Below are positions 8,769 through 17,536 of a stretch of 64,000 bases of DNA, one piece after another. This DNA is from Singulisphaera sp. GP187. GTDB lineage: Bacteria > Planctomycetota > Planctomycetia > Isosphaerales > Isosphaeraceae. The stretch spans positions 1,775,501-1,839,500 of the forward strand of contig NZ_FSRB01000001.1 in the NCBI RefSeq assembly GCF_900129635.1, read 5' to 3'. The translations under genes were made by a program, and so were the position numbers. Under the pieces are notes generated by a model. The model did no database searches, was not told where the DNA came from, and saw only the letters and a list, made by a program, of their open reading frames with translations. Every line of letters starts with the position of its first letter. Positions within the stretch are counted from its first letter, which is position 1.

Positions 8769-9536
8769 TCAAACGCCTCGGGCCGCGGGATGCCAGAGGA
8801 TCTTGTGCTGCTGAAGCTGCAGTCGGATCGGCAGCTGGGTCTCGAGTATCCAGGCGGCCAACTCAGTCGGATCGACTTTTCCAAAGCAGCCACTGAAGAG
8901 CACGGGGCATCGCTCGGTCAGGCGATGGGCCCGCGTCTGTGCGACGGCCCACTCAAAATCGGCACGATCGCAGAGCACGAACTTGATCTCATCGGTAGGC
9001 TTGACGAGCGCGAGGTTGCTCCAGAGATTCGCGTGCTCCTCGCCTGAGCCCGGGGTTTTCAGGTCGAGAATCACATGGACCCGGCGATCGACCGGCCCAA
9101 TATCCAGCGAACCGCTGGTTTCGAGGAGCACCGTACGGCCGGCGTCGGCCAGCCGGGTCATCAACGGGAAGACCTCGGGCTGGAGAAGTGGTTCACCCCC
9201 GGTGAGCTCGACGAGCGGGTCGCCGAGTGCCAAGGTTCGTTCCACAACTTCGTCGAGCGAAAGGAGATTCCCTTCAGTAAATGCGTGGGGCGTGTCGCAA
9301 TAGACGCAGCGCAGGTTGCACGCCGTCAATCGGATGAACACGCAAGGCAACCCGGTAAAGGTGCTCTCGCCCTGGAGACTTCGATAGATCTCATGGATCA
9401 CGAGCGACCCCGCCGGCTTCCCTTGAAGCGGACGGAGCCGCTGGGGATGGAGGGCAACCGACGGGGCAGCCGTCACAGGTCCCGCCGGCGTCACGGGAAT
9501 CGAGGTGTCATTGATGGTGACAAGAGTGCGCGACAT
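8769..9536 (-). CDS. queE: 7-carboxy-7-deazaguanine synthase (radical SAM)
   Basis: QueE converts 6-carboxy-tetrahydropterin to 7-carboxy-7-deazaguanine in queuosine/7-deazapurine synthesis. The radical SAM cluster motif CxxxCxxC is C73, C77, C80 (ACNLRCVYCDTPHAF), preceded by the family signature HEIYRSLQGESTFTGLPCVFIRL and followed by ELTGGEPLLQPEV. At 255 residues it carries an N-terminal extension of about 40 residues compared with minimal QueE. GAGGG lies just upstream of the ATG. No other queuosine gene is adjacent. Confidence 0.92.
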   Translation of the reverse strand: MSRTLVTINDTSIPVTPAGPVTAAPSVALHPQRLRPLQGKPAGSLVIHEIYRSLQGESTFTGLPCVFIRLTACNLRCVYCDTPHAFTEGNLLSLDEVVERTLALGDPLVELTGGEPLLQPEVFPLMTRLADAGRTVLLETSGSLDIGPVDRRVHVILDLKTPGSGEEHANLWSNLALVKPTDEIKFVLCDRADFEWAVAQTRAHRLTERCPVLFSGCFGKVDPTELAAWILETQLPIRLQLQQHKILWHPAARGV

Positions 9537-9637
9537 TTTCCCTCTTCGGTGCGGTAATCTTCAGAACCAGAAAAATAAAAGGGAACCCTGCGCTCGGCTC
9601 CCTGCAAGTGCATTGATTCTCGGGCGGAGCCGATCGC

Positions 9638-11914
9638 TCAAGGGTGCTTGACGAGCCGGTTGACTCGTGTCGCCTCGGACTTGATGAAGTCGGTGTCGAG
9701 GAACGGATCGGCCGAAATCCGCTGGAATCGGACCATCCCTTTGGCGTCGATCAGGAAGGTGCCGTGAAGCGGCTGTCCCTCGAAGTCGTCGAACGCGCGG
9801 TAGGCCTTGAAGATCTCCAGTTGAGCGTCGGACAACATCGGCATGGCAAACTTAATCTTGTCGGGATTGTTCTTGAGTTCGCGAGTGGCCTCGAGATCAT
9901 CGGTGCTCACCGCGACCACTTCGGTATTCAGCGCCTTGAGGGCGTCGAGCTCCTTGCCGAAGGTCTGAAGCTGTTGCATGCAGTGGGCGCACTTGCCCCC
10001 GAGAAAGAGCAGCAGAACGACGTTCTTGCCCTTCCGGTCAGCGAGGCTCCAGTCGATCTTCTCGGTGTCGGGCCGTGAGAACGGTTCGGCGGGGAAGGGA
10101 GCCCAGGTCAGAGGACCGAGCGTCGTGAGATCGATCCGACTTGCGGTCGCATCGTCGGTCACCGGCTCCGGTGTGACCGCCGCGGACCAGTCCTTATCGG
10201 CCTTCCAACCGGTCAGGATCCGCTCCAGGTGCTGGAAGACGGGAAGATCTCGGTCCGCGTTTTTGACCAGGGGCTCAAGTTTGCGATAGGCCTCTTTCGC
10301 CTCCTTGTCCTTCCCCACCGTGTGGAGGATGACCACCTGGGCGGCCAACGGAGGGACCTGGTCCGGCTGCTTCTCCACGGCCGTCTTCGCAACACTCTCG
10401 GCAAAGCCGAAATTTCGGGCGGTGAGATGAGCGCGGGCCAGCGCCTCGGTGCGCATCGGCGTTGCCTTGGTGAACTGATCGAAGGCCGCGCCAATGTCGC
10501 CCTTGGCGAGGAGCTGGTAGCCTTCCAATTCCGCCAAAGCCAATTGAGTAGAGGAGGGGACAGGCGGAGCAGGAGGGACTGGAGGAGCAGGAGGAGTGGT
10601 GCCTACCGGCCTCGTGGTCGGCTTGGACTCTTCGACAATCAAGGCTTTCAGGACGTCAATCTGCTCGGCGAGCTTCGCGGCGTTGCCCTTGGCGGCGTAG
10701 GCGAGGCCCAAGGTATACGCCTTCTCCTTGCGTTCGACATTCACGTCCGACCAGTCGAGTGCCTCTGACTCGGTCGCGACGATCAGGTCGTCCCAAAGCT
10801 CGTAGCGACAGAGGAGCTCTGCCCAGCGGGCGCGTCCGCTCCGTTGTGGCGATCCCCCGTCTTTCTTACCGTTCTTGATCGGATCTCGCGGCTGATCCAC
10901 CAGGTTGCGCGCGACCTTGATGGCGTCGCGGACCCTGCCAACATGGCTCAGACTGGTCGCAAGCCACTGGTTGTTATGTGCGTAATTATGGATTTCAAAC
11001 GGCATGGTCCGTTCACGGAACATGGACGCGTGATCGACGCGGGCCGATCCTTCTTGTTGATAGGCGGCATCGGCGTAGCGTTTCAATCCGGTGTAAGTAT
11101 GGCCGGGCATGTGCCAGGCGTGGGCGATACCGGGCGCGGTACGGGCGAACAGGCCGGCCGATTTCTCGGCTCGGGCGGGTTTCACTCCGTCCCAAAGGTG
11201 GATGCGATAGTGGTGCACGCCCGGGTGCATCGGCTCGACCTGGAGCACGGTGTCGAGCACGGTATCAACGGCCTGGCGACTGCCGATGCCGTCGCTCGAC
11301 GCGTTTTGCCAGGTCAGCATGGCCAACCAAGCGCGGGCGTCGAGGTCATCGGGAAACTCCTGGACGATCGTTTCCAGCCCGAGCAGATGATTCCGCTTTC
11401 GGGCTTTGGAGTCGCCCCCGTCCTTATAAAGAGTCTCGAGCGCGTCGAGGTAGAGCGTCTCGCGCCGGGAAATCGTGGCGGTTCGTTTTCGCGCCTCTTT
11501 GACAAACTCTTTGGCACGACGATCATTGTTGACGTTGGACATGGCCATGCCCCAGTAGGCCATGGCGCAGGCAGGGTCGATCAAAGCGGCCTGGCGGAAC
11601 GAGCGTTCTGATTCGTAGTAGTAAAACGAATGGAGTTGTGCCACCCCTTGATCAATAAAGGCCTGAGCCTCGGGCTTGGTGGTCGTGACGGGGAAGTGGA
11701 TCTTGCCCATCCCCTCCATGAGGTGGGCCTGTTGTCTCGGCCCGTCGTTGAACGCCTCGCCGTGAAGCGAATGGCCGGCGGCCGGAACTGCCGGGTTCTT
11801 CTCGCTGGCCGACGCCGTGGGCTTGGTCGGTTCCTGAGCCGGAGCACCGGCTTGGGACGCGAGAACGAGGGCCAGGGCGACCGGGATCGCCTGGGCCTGG
11901 AGCAGAAGTCGCAT
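9638..11914 (-). CDS. Exported TPR protein with C-terminal thioredoxin/peroxiredoxin-like domain
   Basis: The 758-residue product begins with a signal peptide (MRLLLQAQAIPVALALVLASQAGAPAQ). A large helical TPR-like region follows (about 85-600), starting FIDQGVAQLHSFYYYESERSFRQAALIDP, and broken near residue 450 by a Pro-rich linker. The last 160 residues are an AhpC/TSA- or ResA-like thioredoxin fold with KNVVLLLFLGGKCAHCMQQL (CxxC active site) and HGTFLIDAKGMVRF. The predicted role is an extracytoplasmic redox protein with a protein-binding scaffold; the substrate is unknown. GGAG 8 bases before the ATG supports the start. It is monocistronic, between queE and a divergent small secreted-protein gene. 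Confidence 0.85.
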   Translation of the reverse strand: MRLLLQAQAIPVALALVLASQAGAPAQEPTKPTASASEKNPAVPAAGHSLHGEAFNDGPRQQAHLMEGMGKIHFPVTTTKPEAQAFIDQGVAQLHSFYYYESERSFRQAALIDPACAMAYWGMAMSNVNNDRRAKEFVKEARKRTATISRRETLYLDALETLYKDGGDSKARKRNHLLGLETIVQEFPDDLDARAWLAMLTWQNASSDGIGSRQAVDTVLDTVLQVEPMHPGVHHYRIHLWDGVKPARAEKSAGLFARTAPGIAHAWHMPGHTYTGLKRYADAAYQQEGSARVDHASMFRERTMPFEIHNYAHNNQWLATSLSHVGRVRDAIKVARNLVDQPRDPIKNGKKDGGSPQRSGRARWAELLCRYELWDDLIVATESEALDWSDVNVERKEKAYTLGLAYAAKGNAAKLAEQIDVLKALIVEESKPTTRPVGTTPPAPPVPPAPPVPSSTQLALAELEGYQLLAKGDIGAAFDQFTKATPMRTEALARAHLTARNFGFAESVAKTAVEKQPDQVPPLAAQVVILHTVGKDKEAKEAYRKLEPLVKNADRDLPVFQHLERILTGWKADKDWSAAVTPEPVTDDATASRIDLTTLGPLTWAPFPAEPFSRPDTEKIDWSLADRKGKNVVLLLFLGGKCAHCMQQLQTFGKELDALKALNTEVVAVSTDDLEATRELKNNPDKIKFAMPMLSDAQLEIFKAYRAFDDFEGQPLHGTFLIDAKGMVRFQRISADPFLDTDFIKSEATRVNRLVKHP

Positions 11915-12148
11915 CGGCAGTTCTCCGGTCTGTGGGGAGGATCGTCGAGGTCTTCAGTGCGACCGACGCGGCTCATCACCGCCTTCCCCATCATCCCCGA
12001 TCCGCCATCGAATTGCGAGTCGTCATACCCCCGAGTCGGTCCTCCCAGGAAAGGCCCGAAATCGGTGCTACCTCATTGACACCCTCTGAAAGAATGCTCA
12101 ACCTTAATGCACACAGCACCCGGCGATTCCGTGCACAAGGGGGAGCAA

Positions 12149-12517
12149 ATGATCCGTAGGACGCTGATCTGGCTGCTCATGGCGATGGTGACGCTAGGGA
12201 TCTTGACCGCGCCGAGTGAAGCCCAGCAACCGTACCGGCAACGTGATTCCATGGCGTCGAACTCACCTCGAGCGTCGTCGGCATCGCGAGGCAGCCTCGA
12301 CCGATTCCAGCCGTACACCTCATCGAGTCGCAACGCGCGGACGGCGACGAGCTATCGGAGCGACCCCAAGCCGGTCCGCCCCGAAGTGACTCGCACGAAT
12401 TATTACTCCCAACGTCGGGACTACTTCCCGGGGCTCCGGACGGGCCAAGGTCCTAACCAAAATCGCTCGCAACACGGGCATTGCGTCCCCAGTCGGTCCG
12501 CCCTGCTTTTACGCTAA
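12149..12517 (+). CDS. Small secreted protein, Arg/Ser-rich, unknown
   Basis: The start at 12149 is preceded by GGGGGAG at 3-4 bases and gives a clean signal peptide (MIRRTLIWLLMAMVTLGILTAPSEA-Q). The mature part (about 97 residues) is low-complexity, rich in Arg, Ser, Tyr, Asn and Gln, with no cysteine pairs or known motif. It may be a basic cell-surface or matrix protein. No family is recognised. Confidence 0.55.
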   Translation: MIRRTLIWLLMAMVTLGILTAPSEAQQPYRQRDSMASNSPRASSASRGSLDRFQPYTSSSRNARTATSYRSDPKPVRPEVTRTNYYSQRRDYFPGLRTGQGPNQNRSQHGHCVPSRSALLLR

Positions 12518-12580
12518 TGAGTGGAATTGTAAGGAGTGGGACGGACGTTCCTTGAATTGTCCGCCCGCGTGCTCCCGGTG

Positions 12581-12641
12581 CCACGGGTTGGACACAACCC
12601 GTGGGCCCAAGCCCCGAATTTAGCTCACGGGTTGTGTCCAA
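12581..12641. repeat. Palindromic intergenic repeat pair (CACGGGTTGG type)
   Basis: A 9-bp stem ccacgggtt/aacccgtgg (12581-12589 and 12596-12604) is followed by cacgggttgtgtccaa (12626-12641), the exact complement of 12588-12603. The RNA could fold either as two small hairpins or one 16-bp hairpin. The same CACGGGTTGG core recurs at 32586 and, as a half-site, at 55572. It lies between converging genes and may serve as terminator, but its recurrence suggests an interspersed repeat family. Confidence 0.5.
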
Positions 12642-12691
12642 ACCCGCGGCATGGGCAGGGCCGCGGCAATCCGATCTCGGCGGACTTGCGG

Positions 12692-13861
12692 TCAGTCGGC
12701 CGGGTAGCCCCATTCTTCGAAACTCTTCGCCCAGGACGTCTGGATCCGTCGTCGAAGCGATACGGGGAGGTTGGGGTATTCGTTCTTGCGATAGTTCGCC
12801 AACGAGCCGACGTACTCTTCGAGGCGGGGGAGCACGGCGTCGAAATCCGCGAGGCCAAGCCGTTCGTAGGCCCCGCGAATCTGGCCGACAGGATCGTTCT
12901 CGAGGTCTTCAAAGGCCAATTCGTGGAGGCGATCCGCGGGGATCAGGTCGCGCTCCTCAAAATAGGCGTCGTACATGAGCTGGTAACGACGCAGGACCGC
13001 CTCATCGGGATCGTCGGTTCCCGGTCGCTGGAATCGGAGCGATTGGGTCAGCACCCGGTTCAGATGCTTCGTCGACTGGAACACGGTGTAAGGGTTGCGA
13101 CTGATGTGCAGGAACCGCGCCTCGGGGAAGAGTTCGAGGAGCAGCTTGATCCGGCACGTGTGCGGCGGCGACTTCAGCAGCATTGGTCGGTCGTGCCGCA
13201 AGGTCAGCTTCTTGAGGAACATGACCAGCTCATTCTTCCAGCGGGTCACATCCGCTTCCGATGCGTCACGAAACGTGAGGAACCGCTCGTAGTGCTCCTG
13301 GTTCCGCGGGAACGCCCAGGCCATGTAGAGCGAGCGGAGCGATGCCGTGCACGTTGCGAACTCATCCTCGTTGGGCATTTGAAGCCCCTGCGCAACGTTG
13401 TCGAAGCTTCGCGTCTGGGGGACCAAGGGGCGAACGAGGTTCGTCCGTGCATCCTCCGTGCAGAGAAAGGTGTGGGGAAAGAAGGCCTGGTAAAGATTCG
13501 GATAAGCAAAATGGTCGTCGAGCGCTAACAGGTTGTGAAGCAGGGTCGTCCCACTCCGCCAGTGCCCGAGAATGAAAAGAGGGGGTTTGACAGTGACCTG
13601 ACTGAGCGCTGCGCCGAATTGCCGATCTTCCCGATTCTTGTAGTACGAGTTCAGTAGGCTGCCGACGGTCAAGATCGCCGCGCGAGGGCAACGGGGCAAG
13701 TCGATGGCAAAGCGGTTCTCCCGCAAGGTTTGCCACCAATCACCGAACGTCACGCCGCAGAGATTCGTGAAGAGCGTCTTGTACAGCCAGATACGAACCG
13801 TTTCCGACGTCTGCGAGACCGCCTTGGGCGTCTCGTTTGCGACCATAGTTGCCACGTGCAT
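12692..13861 (-). CDS. Sulfotransferase family protein (PAPS-binding)
   Basis: The protein matches the large sulfotransferase family (Sulfotransfer_3 type). The 5'-phosphosulfate loop is FILGHWRSGTTLLHNLLALD and the 3'-phosphate site is ARFLHISRNPYTVFQSTKHL. A central MPNEDEF and a C-terminal region rich in Tyr and Arg also fit. It should transfer sulfate from PAPS to a hydroxyl, perhaps of a glycan or lipid; the acceptor is unknown. The start is uncertain among 13912, 13861 (ATG), 13855 (GTG) and 13846 (ATG), because no SD fits the ATGs well. A separate promoter lies upstream, so it is probably monocistronic. Confidence 0.87.
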   Translation of the reverse strand: MHVATMVANETPKAVSQTSETVRIWLYKTLFTNLCGVTFGDWWQTLRENRFAIDLPRCPRAAILTVGSLLNSYYKNREDRQFGAALSQVTVKPPLFILGHWRSGTTLLHNLLALDDHFAYPNLYQAFFPHTFLCTEDARTNLVRPLVPQTRSFDNVAQGLQMPNEDEFATCTASLRSLYMAWAFPRNQEHYERFLTFRDASEADVTRWKNELVMFLKKLTLRHDRPMLLKSPPHTCRIKLLLELFPEARFLHISRNPYTVFQSTKHLNRVLTQSLRFQRPGTDDPDEAVLRRYQLMYDAYFEERDLIPADRLHELAFEDLENDPVGQIRGAYERLGLADFDAVLPRLEEYVGSLANYRKNEYPNLPVSLRRRIQTSWAKSFEEWGYPAD

Positions 13862-13937
13862 CCCCCGGACGGACTGGCTCGAACCTGTACTTCTGTCACG
13901 TGCCCCCGTCATCCATCGACGCGGCTTCCTGCCTTCT

Positions 13938-13965
13938 ATTGTGCATGACTGGCGCCAAACGTCAA
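13938..13965 (-). promoter_or_regulatory. Candidate promoter of the sulfotransferase gene
   Basis: On the minus strand TTGACG (13960-13965), a 16-base spacer and CACAAT (13938-13943) make a reasonable sigma70 promoter, with a start near 13931 and about 70 bases of leader. Confidence 0.4.
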
Positions 13966-14154
13966 AGTCGAGTTAAACCTCCTGCCCGCTGGTCCTCTCT
14001 TGGTTGAGTTCCCATGGGCTCGAAGTCGACTACAGGAGAAGGGAAGTCGGGAGCCGGGCTGGTCGTTCCCCCTGGCCTGGGTTCGTAACGAGCGGCTATG
14101 ATGACTTACCCTCTGAAGAGCGGATGAAAAGGCACTTGTCGTGGTGGGTGAGCG

Positions 14155-14646
14155 ATGCTCGATTCGGAACGCCCCCTGGTCGGGGTAGTGATGGGAAGTC
14201 GGTCGGATTGGGAGACCATGAGGCAGGCGGGGGACGTACTCACCGAACTCGGTATTCCCTTCGAAGCCAAGGTTGTCTCGGCTCATCGAACTCCAGAACG
14301 GCTCTTTCAGTACGGCCGTGAAGCCGAAGGGCGGGGTCTGGAATTGATTATCGCCGGCGCGGGGGGGGCCGCTCACCTGCCTGGAATGTTGGCGGCCGTC
14401 TCGGTCTTACCGATCCTCGGTGTGCCCGTCGAAAGCAAAGTCCTGCGCGGGGTCGATTCACTGCTCTCGATCGTTCAGATGCCGCGCGGGATCCCCGTGG
14501 GGACGCTGGCGATCGGCGCGGCCGGTGCCGCCAACGCCGCGCTCTTGGCGGCGGCCATCCTCGGCGGAAAGTATCCCGAGATCCGTCAATCGCTGGTCCG
14601 GTTCCGCGAGGCGCAAACCGAGGCCGTCGGAGAGTCCCCGTTATGA
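14155..14646 (+). CDS. purE: N5-carboxyaminoimidazole ribonucleotide mutase
   Basis: Class I PurE converts N5-CAIR to CAIR in purine synthesis and works with PurK. The 163 residues contain the nucleotide-binding signature [12 protein letters not shown] (about 12-22), the catalytic [11 protein letters not shown] (H44) and the core [15 protein letters not shown]. Normal length. The stop overlaps the purK start by ATGA, which fixes the pairing as the class I, two-step route. Confidence 0.96.
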   Translation: MLDSERPLVGVVMGSRSDWETMRQAGDVLTELGIPFEAKVVSAHRTPERLFQYGREAEGRGLELIIAGAGGAAHLPGMLAAVSVLPILGVPVESKVLRGVDSLLSIVQMPRGIPVGTLAIGAAGAANAALLAAAILGGKYPEIRQSLVRFREAQTEAVGESPL

Positions 14647-15815
14647 GCCCCGGCCTTCACGATCCCCTTGATCCTCCCGCCTCTCTCGGTGTGATCGGCG
14701 GCGGCCAACTCGGCCGGATGTTCATCCAGGCGGCCCAGCGCATGGGATACCGCGCGGGGGTTCTGGCAACGCGCGAGGATGAACCCGCAGTGCAGGTGGC
14801 GGACTGGGCGGTGATCGCCCCCTCCGATCAACTTTCCGCGCTGCGATCGTTTGCCGACCAGGCCGAAGCGATCACCGTCGAATTTGAAAACGTCTCGGCC
14901 TCCGCGCTCCGCTGGCTCGCTCGGACGCGGCCCGTCCGGCCCGGTTGGAAGACCGTCTGGGTCAGTCAAAATCGACTTCGCGAGAAGTCGTTTCTGACGC
15001 GACACAAGATCCCGCATGCCCCTTGGCGGCCGGTCCGCGACGTGGCCGAGCTCGAGTTGGCGATCCGGGCGGTCGGTCTCCCACTCATCCTCAAGACCGC
15101 CTCGTCCGGATACGATGGCAAAGGGCAAGTTCGGGTCGAACGCGCTGAGGACGCTCGCTCCGCCTGGTCGAGCCTGGGACAAGTGGCTTGCGTGGCCGAG
15201 GGTTGGGTCGACTTTCAGTCGGAGATTTCGGTCGTCGTGGCACGAGGCGCCGATGGAGCGGCCGAGTCGTTCCCGGTGGGACTCAACCGGCACCAAAGTC
15301 ACATCCTCGACGCAACCGTGATGCCCGCCCCCGTCGGTCCCATCGTGACGCTGGAGGCGCAGACGCTCGCGCTCTCGGTTGCCCAGGCGTTGGAGACGGT
15401 CGGGGTATTGACGGTCGAGTTCTTCGTGACATCGGCGGGGGGCCTGCTCGTGAATGAGCTCGCTCCCAGACCGCATAACTCGGGCCATCTGACGATTGAA
15501 GCCGCGACCACCAGCCAGTTCGAACAGCAAGTCCGGGCACTCTCCGGCCTTCCGCTGGGGGCATCCGACCTCATCAGGCCGGCCGCGATGGTGAACTTGC
15601 TCGGCGATCTCTGGGCTGAGGGGGAGCCCGATTGGCAAGCGGCGCTCCGGTCCGACCCGGGGGTAAAGCTTCATCTCTATGGAAAGAAAGGGGCTTCACC
15701 GGGTCGCAAGATGGGGCACCTGACCGTCCTCGATCCCGATCCCGAGATGGCCTTGTGCCGGGTTCAGGCGGCACGCCGAGCGCTCACCGCCCGTCACCCC
15801 GTCGGGACCTCTTGA
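14643..15815 (+). CDS. purK: N5-carboxyaminoimidazole ribonucleotide synthase
   Basis: PurK is the ATP-grasp enzyme that carboxylates AIR with bicarbonate. It begins with [23 protein letters not shown], has the ATP-binding [19 protein letters not shown] and the metal-binding region [24 protein letters not shown]. The 390 residues fit the family. The ATG overlaps the purE stop (ATGA). A weak 6-bp hairpin follows the stop at 15821-15839. Confidence 0.95.
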   Translation: MSPGLHDPLDPPASLGVIGGGQLGRMFIQAAQRMGYRAGVLATREDEPAVQVADWAVIAPSDQLSALRSFADQAEAITVEFENVSASALRWLARTRPVRPGWKTVWVSQNRLREKSFLTRHKIPHAPWRPVRDVAELELAIRAVGLPLILKTASSGYDGKGQVRVERAEDARSAWSSLGQVACVAEGWVDFQSEISVVVARGADGAAESFPVGLNRHQSHILDATVMPAPVGPIVTLEAQTLALSVAQALETVGVLTVEFFVTSAGGLLVNELAPRPHNSGHLTIEAATTSQFEQQVRALSGLPLGASDLIRPAAMVNLLGDLWAEGEPDWQAALRSDPGVKLHLYGKKGASPGRKMGHLTVLDPDPEMALCRVQAARRALTARHPVGTS

Positions 15816-16137
15816 ACCACGGGTCCACGCACCGGACCCTTGGGAAAATCGTCCGCGTCTGACACGTTACCCTCGCCACGTCAAGGTTCTCTGATTTGGC
15901 AAGATTGCGGGCTACAATGCCTGCCGTTGGGGAGCGCGTGATCGACGGTTCGCCCGACTTGGGGTCGTGTCAAAGGCCCCGAATCCTCCTTTTTTTCACG
16001 ACGATCGGAAATTGTCTAAAGTTTTTCCAACAGCCGATCGCATTGCCTTTGACGAAGAAGTGTTAAGCTGTTAGGGTGGATAGCGTCTAATGGAGTAGAC
16101 CATCACGAACTCCGTGATGACGTATCGGAGGTCCATT
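15816..16137 (+). other. Intergenic region and structured leader of the DEAD-box helicase gene
   Basis: This stretch has no gene. Its right half holds a candidate promoter (16049-16077) and then a foldable leader: a 7-bp hairpin CATCACG/CGTGATG (16101-16119), enclosed by TAATGGA (16088-16094) pairing with TCCATTA (16132-16138). The outer stem reaches the ATG of a 7-codon upstream frame, and the SD GGAGG (16127-16131) lies inside the structure. Confidence 0.45.
16049..16077 (+). promoter_or_regulatory. Candidate promoter of the DEAD-box helicase gene
   Basis: TTGACG (16049-16054), 17 bases, TAGGGT (16072-16077). The -35 is good and the -10 poor. The start near 16084 would place the leader hairpin at the very 5' end of the message. 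Confidence 0.35.
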
Positions 16138-16161
16138 ATGGTTTTTGGGAGGTTTGTTTGA
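16138..16161 (+). CDS. Seven-codon upstream ORF coupled to the helicase start
   Basis: ATG at 16138 with GGAGG 6 bases upstream opens a frame for MVFGRFV and stops at TGA 16159-16161. The stop overlaps the TTG start codon of the helicase (16158-16160) as TTGA. The helicase's own GGGAGG (16147-16152) lies within the small frame. This geometry suggests translational coupling; whether the peptide is made is not known. Confidence 0.5.
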   Translation: MVFGRFV

Positions 16162-17405
16162 TTCAACGTGCAGTTGAGGAGTCCATTCCCGGGTTTCAAT
16201 CGATGGGGCTCAGCGCCCCGATGTTACGGGCCTTAAAAATGGTCCGTTATCATACTCCGTCGCCGATTCAGGCGGAATTGATACCTGAGGCCCTCGAAGG
16301 TCGCGACGTGATCGGCCAGGCCAAGACGGGCACTGGCAAAACCGCGGCATTCGGCATCCCGCTCATTGAGATGCTCGAAGCCCGCGGCAAGGGTCCCCAG
16401 GGGATTATCCTGGCGCCGACTCGCGAACTCGTCCAGCAGATCGTTGCCGAGTTGCAAACGCTCGCCGACGGTCAAGATGTTGTCATCTGTGGGATCTATG
16501 GCGGCGAGCCGATCGAAAAGCAGCTTCGCGCCTTACAGCGCGGCGTTGACCTGATCGTGGGAACTCCCGGCCGAGTGCTCGATCACATCGAGCGACGTAC
16601 GCTCAACTTGGGCGAGATCTACCACGTCGTTCTCGATGAAGCGGACCGGATGCTAGATATTGGCTTCCGCCCCGACATCGAGCGAATCCTTCGCAAGGTC
16701 CCGAACCCGCATCAGACCTTGCTCCTGTCGGCGACCATCAGTCCTGATATTCGTAAACTTGCTCAGCGGTACATGTTTGAACCGGTCGAGCTCAACCTGT
16801 CACGGGATGAACCCTCGGTCGAGTCGATCAAACAGTACTACGTCACCGTCGAGCACGAACGGAAGTTCGACCTGCTCATTCATCTCCTCCAGCGCGACCG
16901 ACCGCGTCAGTGCATCGTCTTCACCAGGACGAAGCGCGGGGCGGAACGACTCGCCGACCGTCTCCGCGGCCGGATCCCCGGGGTGGCAACCATTCATGGC
17001 GACCTCGCTCAGACCGTCCGTAATCGAGTGATGCTCGGTTTCCGCAACGGGACGATCCCCGTCCTTGTCGCGACCGACGTTGTGGGACGCGGTATCGATG
17101 TCAATGACATCAGCCACGTCATTAACTTCGATGTTCCTGACGATGCCGAAAACTATGTCCATCGGATCGGCCGTACGGGCCGGATGGGTAAAGACGGCCT
17201 CGCTTATATGTTCGTCTGCCCCGATCAGGGCGAGCCCCTGACCGCGATTGAGAATCTGATCAACAAGACGATCCCGACACTTCCTCTCGACGGGTTCGAA
17301 GCCTACCGGCGGCAGCCCAAACGGGAAACCGCTTTCAAAGAGATCTACAGCACCGCGGCGACCCGCTCTCCCTACGGTGCCGTGAGCTCTCGCAATAACG
17401 TCTGA
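16158..17405 (+). CDS. DEAD-box ATP-dependent RNA helicase
   Basis: This 415-residue protein is a complete two-domain helicase. It shows the Q motif region (FQSMGLSAPMLRAL and TPSPIQAELIP), motif I AKTGTGKT, Ia PTRELVQQ, Ib TPGRVLDH, II VLDEADRMLD, III SAT, then IV to VI with RGIDV and HRIGRTGR. There is only a short tail of about 45 residues without an RNA-binding domain, so it resembles compact RhlE/CsdA relatives. The TTG start is accepted because GGGAGG lies 5 bases upstream and the sequence begins at the expected distance from the Q motif. DEAD-box helicases with structured leaders are often cold-regulated; here that is inference. Confidence 0.93.
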   Translation: MIQRAVEESIPGFQSMGLSAPMLRALKMVRYHTPSPIQAELIPEALEGRDVIGQAKTGTGKTAAFGIPLIEMLEARGKGPQGIILAPTRELVQQIVAELQTLADGQDVVICGIYGGEPIEKQLRALQRGVDLIVGTPGRVLDHIERRTLNLGEIYHVVLDEADRMLDIGFRPDIERILRKVPNPHQTLLLSATISPDIRKLAQRYMFEPVELNLSRDEPSVESIKQYYVTVEHERKFDLLIHLLQRDRPRQCIVFTRTKRGAERLADRLRGRIPGVATIHGDLAQTVRNRVMLGFRNGTIPVLVATDVVGRGIDVNDISHVINFDVPDDAENYVHRIGRTGRMGKDGLAYMFVCPDQGEPLTAIENLINKTIPTLPLDGFEAYRRQPKRETAFKEIYSTAATRSPYGAVSSRNNV

Positions 17406-17536
17406 GATGAAACGAACTGAGTTGAGATGAGATGAACGGCCGGACACGAAATCATGTCCGGATCAATGCTTCTGATTGCGTCTGCGTAAGTTGCCTTTGT
17501 CGGGATCTTGGAGAGGCAGTCTTTGACGGCCGAAAC

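Noticed and set aside
8329..8814. A 161-codon frame overlapping the small membrane protein gene
   Set aside because: It runs through the strong hairpin at 8684-8730 and has no SD or protein-like features, while the overlapping frame has two clear membrane helices.
15894..15912. TTGGCAAGATTGC resembling a sigma54 promoter
   Set aside because: The GG and GC elements are several bases too close compared with the fixed sigma54 spacing.
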